In this document: positions 62,301 to 64,000 of the stretch, in pieces | Layout: every line of letters begins with the position of its first letter | Numbering within the stretch: the first letter of the stretch is position 1 | From: CAXMMR01 sp965198995 | GTDB lineage: Bacteria; Pseudomonadota; Alphaproteobacteria; Acetobacterales; Acetobacteraceae | Direction of reading: 5' to 3' | DNA: 64,000 nucleotides | Assembly (NCBI GenBank): GCA_965198995.1 | Contig: CBDAQG010000001.1 | Location: 310,001-374,000, forward strand | Notes under the pieces: model-generated | What the model saw: only the letters and a program-made list of their open reading frames with translations | Told to the model about the DNA's origin: nothing | Database searches by the model: none | Position numbers and translations under genes: made by a program

Positions 62301-64000
62301 ATGCGCGTAGTGCGCGAAAGCCGCCGCAGCCGCGTCTTCACCCGCCGCGCCCTGGTGCTCATGGCCGCCCAGGCCGGCGCCCTCGGCGCCCTCGGCGCCC
62401 GCCTCTACCACGTGCAGGTCGCCGACGGCCAAAAGTACCGCACCCTGGCCGAGAGCAACCGCATCAGCGCCCGCCTGATCGCCGCACCCCGCGGCCACAT
62501 CACCGACCGCTTCGGCGTCCCCATCGCCGGCAACAAGCTGAACTGGCGCGCCTTGCTGCTCGCCGAGCAAACCACCGACGTGCAGGGCTCGCTCGACACC
62601 TTCAGCCGCATCCTGCCGCTGCCCGACCACGACCGCGCCCGTATCGAGCGCGAGCTCGCCCACCGCCGCCGCTTCATCCCGATCACGCTGCGCGAGTTCC
62701 TCACCTGGGAAGACATGGCCCGCATCGAGGTCAACGCCCCCGACCTGCCCGGCGTCGTCGTCGACGTCGGCACGACGCGGGAATACCCGTTCGGCCCGCG
62801 CCTCGCCCACGTCGTCGGCTACGTCGCACCCCCCAACGACGCCGACGAGAGCGAGGACCCGGTGCTCGCTTTGCCCGGCACCCGCATCGGCCGCGCCGGC
62901 CTCGAGAAGTTCCACGAGCAGGACCTGCGCGGCGACGCCGGCGAGGTCCAGATGGAGGTCAACGCCCTCGGCCGCGTCATCCGCGAGCTCGACCGCCAGG
63001 ACGGCCAGCCCGGCGACACCATCACCACCACGCTCGACGTCGGCCTGCAGCAGCAGACGCTCGACCACCTGGGCGACCTGTCCGCCTCCGCCGTGGTGAT
63101 GGACTGCCGCAACGGCGAAGTGCTGGCGATGGCCACCAACCCCTCCTTCGACCCGGCCCTGTTCGACAGCGGCGTCTCCCAGGCGCAGTGGAACGAGTGG
63201 ACCGACAACAGCCGCACCCCGCTGATCAACAAGGCCAGCGCCGGCGTCTACCCGCCCGGCTCCACCTTCAAGATGGCGGTCGCCATTGCCGCCCTGCAGG
63301 CCGGCACCCTCACCCCCGGCGACCGCATCAACTGCCCCGGCCACTACGACGTCGGCGACACCCGCTTCCACTGCTGGCGCAAGGGCGGCCACGGCTCGCT
63401 CGACCTGCATGGCGGGCTGAAGAACAGCTGCGACGTGTTCTTCTACGAGGTCGCCCGCCGCGTCGGCATCGACGCTATCGCCCAGACCGCCAACAGCCTC
63501 GGCATCGGCGTCCCCCTCGCGGTCGACCTGCCGGGTGCCCGCACCGGCCTGATGCCCACCCGCGAATGGCGCCGCCGCCACGGCCACCCCTGGAACATCG
63601 GCGACACCATCGTCAGCGGCATCGGCCAGGGCTACATCGAAACCACGCCGCTCGCCCTGGCCACCTACGTCTCCCGCCTGGCCACCGGCCGCGCCGTCGT
63701 GCCGCACCTCACGCGCGCCATCGAGGGCGAGCCGCAAACCGGCGCCAGCCCCATCGACTGGCCGCGCCTGGCCATCCCCGAGCCGATGCTGCAGGCCGTC
63801 CGCGCCGGCATGTTCGCGGTGGTCAACGAGGCCGGCGGCACCGCCCCGCACGCCCGCCTCGGCCTCCCCGGCGTGCAGCTCGCCGGCAAGACCGGCTCCA
63901 GCCAGGTGCACCACGTCGACCGCTGGGCCCGCGAGCACGGCCACTTCAACTCGGCCAAACTCCCCTGGGAGCAACGCCCGCACGCCCTCTTCGTCTGCTT
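62301..64000 (+). CDS. mrdA: Penicillin-binding protein 2 (MrdA), 3' end beyond the window
   Basis: About 566 codons from ATG 62301, open to the window edge. A short cytoplasmic segment and TM helix are followed by the pedestal domain (AAPRGHITDRFGVPIAGN) and the transpeptidase domain: SxxK in YPPGSTFKMAV, SxN-equivalent NSCDVFFYE and KTG in LAGKTGSSQVHH. GIGQGYIETTPLALA is typical of PBP2. It crosslinks the lateral wall with RodA. rodA would be expected just downstream. Confidence 0.95.
   Translation, partial: MRVVRESRRSRVFTRRALVLMAAQAGALGALGARLYHVQVADGQKYRTLAESNRISARLIAAPRGHITDRFGVPIAGNKLNWRALLLAEQTTDVQGSLDTFSRILPLPDHDRARIERELAHRRRFIPITLREFLTWEDMARIEVNAPDLPGVVVDVGTTREYPFGPRLAHVVGYVAPPNDADESEDPVLALPGTRIGRAGLEKFHEQDLRGDAGEVQMEVNALGRVIRELDRQDGQPGDTITTTLDVGLQQQTLDHLGDLSASAVVMDCRNGEVLAMATNPSFDPALFDSGVSQAQWNEWTDNSRTPLINKASAGVYPPGSTFKMAVAIAALQAGTLTPGDRINCPGHYDVGDTRFHCWRKGGHGSLDLHGGLKNSCDVFFYEVARRVGIDAIAQTANSLGIGVPLAVDLPGARTGLMPTREWRRRHGHPWNIGDTIVSGIGQGYIETTPLALATYVSRLATGRAVVPHLTRAIEGEPQTGASPIDWPRLAIPEPMLQAVRAGMFAVVNEAGGTAPHARLGLPGVQLAGKTGSSQVHHVDRWAREHGHFNSAKLPWEQRPHALFVC

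Overview
The window is about 64 kb of very GC-rich bacterial chromosome. Third positions are strongly G/C, there are GTG and TTG starts, and long antisense open frames shadow most real genes. The gene set fits an alphaproteobacterium, most likely of the Acetobacteraceae: a mreBCD-mrdA wall cluster, clpS, phaB beside pcaIJF, NodT-type efflux and a liv-type ABC operon. Hairpin repeats, some built on the words GGCCAGGG..CCCTGGCC and TTTAAAGGC..GCCTTTAAA and others on a T-rich GGTTCTTTTTT..AAAAAAGAACC arm, fit the same assignment. No rRNA, tRNA, CRISPR array, intact insertion sequence or prophage was seen.

Layout. 0-5.5 kb: the end of a flavin amine oxidase, a two-lobed retropepsin-like protease, an hpxZ remnant, a membrane GGDEF-EAL protein, and an MFS exporter overlapping a SemiSWEET gene. 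5.9-22.4 kb: a surface-glycan island holding glycosyltransferases of several families (GT9, GT4, GT8-like, GT2), SAM methyltransferases often fused to them, an FkbM-like protein, a sulfotransferase and a polytopic membrane protein. Several of these proteins are unusual multidomain fusions, and three share a coiled coil followed by a short Ser-Trp-Arg/Gln...Pro-Leu-Arg tail. 22.5-28.7 kb: a diguanylate cyclase whose stop codon lies in the end of a small palindromic element, the fluoride channel CrcB, an ABC ATPase with a permease fused to a CPBP protease, and an esterase. 28.7-33.4 kb: a five-gene liv-type uptake operon. 34-38.8 kb: phaB, pcaI, pcaJ, pcaF and a fasciclin protein. 39-49.4 kb: a broken propeller-sensor gene, an HI0933-type flavoprotein, clpS, an M61 peptidase, a GST, a second FAD protein, an SDR, an EamA exporter and an aldo/keto reductase. 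49.7-57.4 kb: an RND efflux system with two membrane-fusion proteins. 57.4-58.5 kb: decayed sequence. 58.5-64 kb: two small glycine-zipper lipoproteins, then mreB-mreC-mreD-mrdA, the last running off the window.

The most striking non-coding structure is a family of modular palindromic repeats (about ten copies or part copies). They sit mostly directly after stop codons and sometimes fill a whole convergent gap. Their ends are inverted copies of each other and are themselves hairpins. Two further palindromes are inserted at fixed places inside some copies, and one of these shows compensatory base changes between copies. Short in-frame tandem duplications (12-30 bp) are also unusually common in coding regions.
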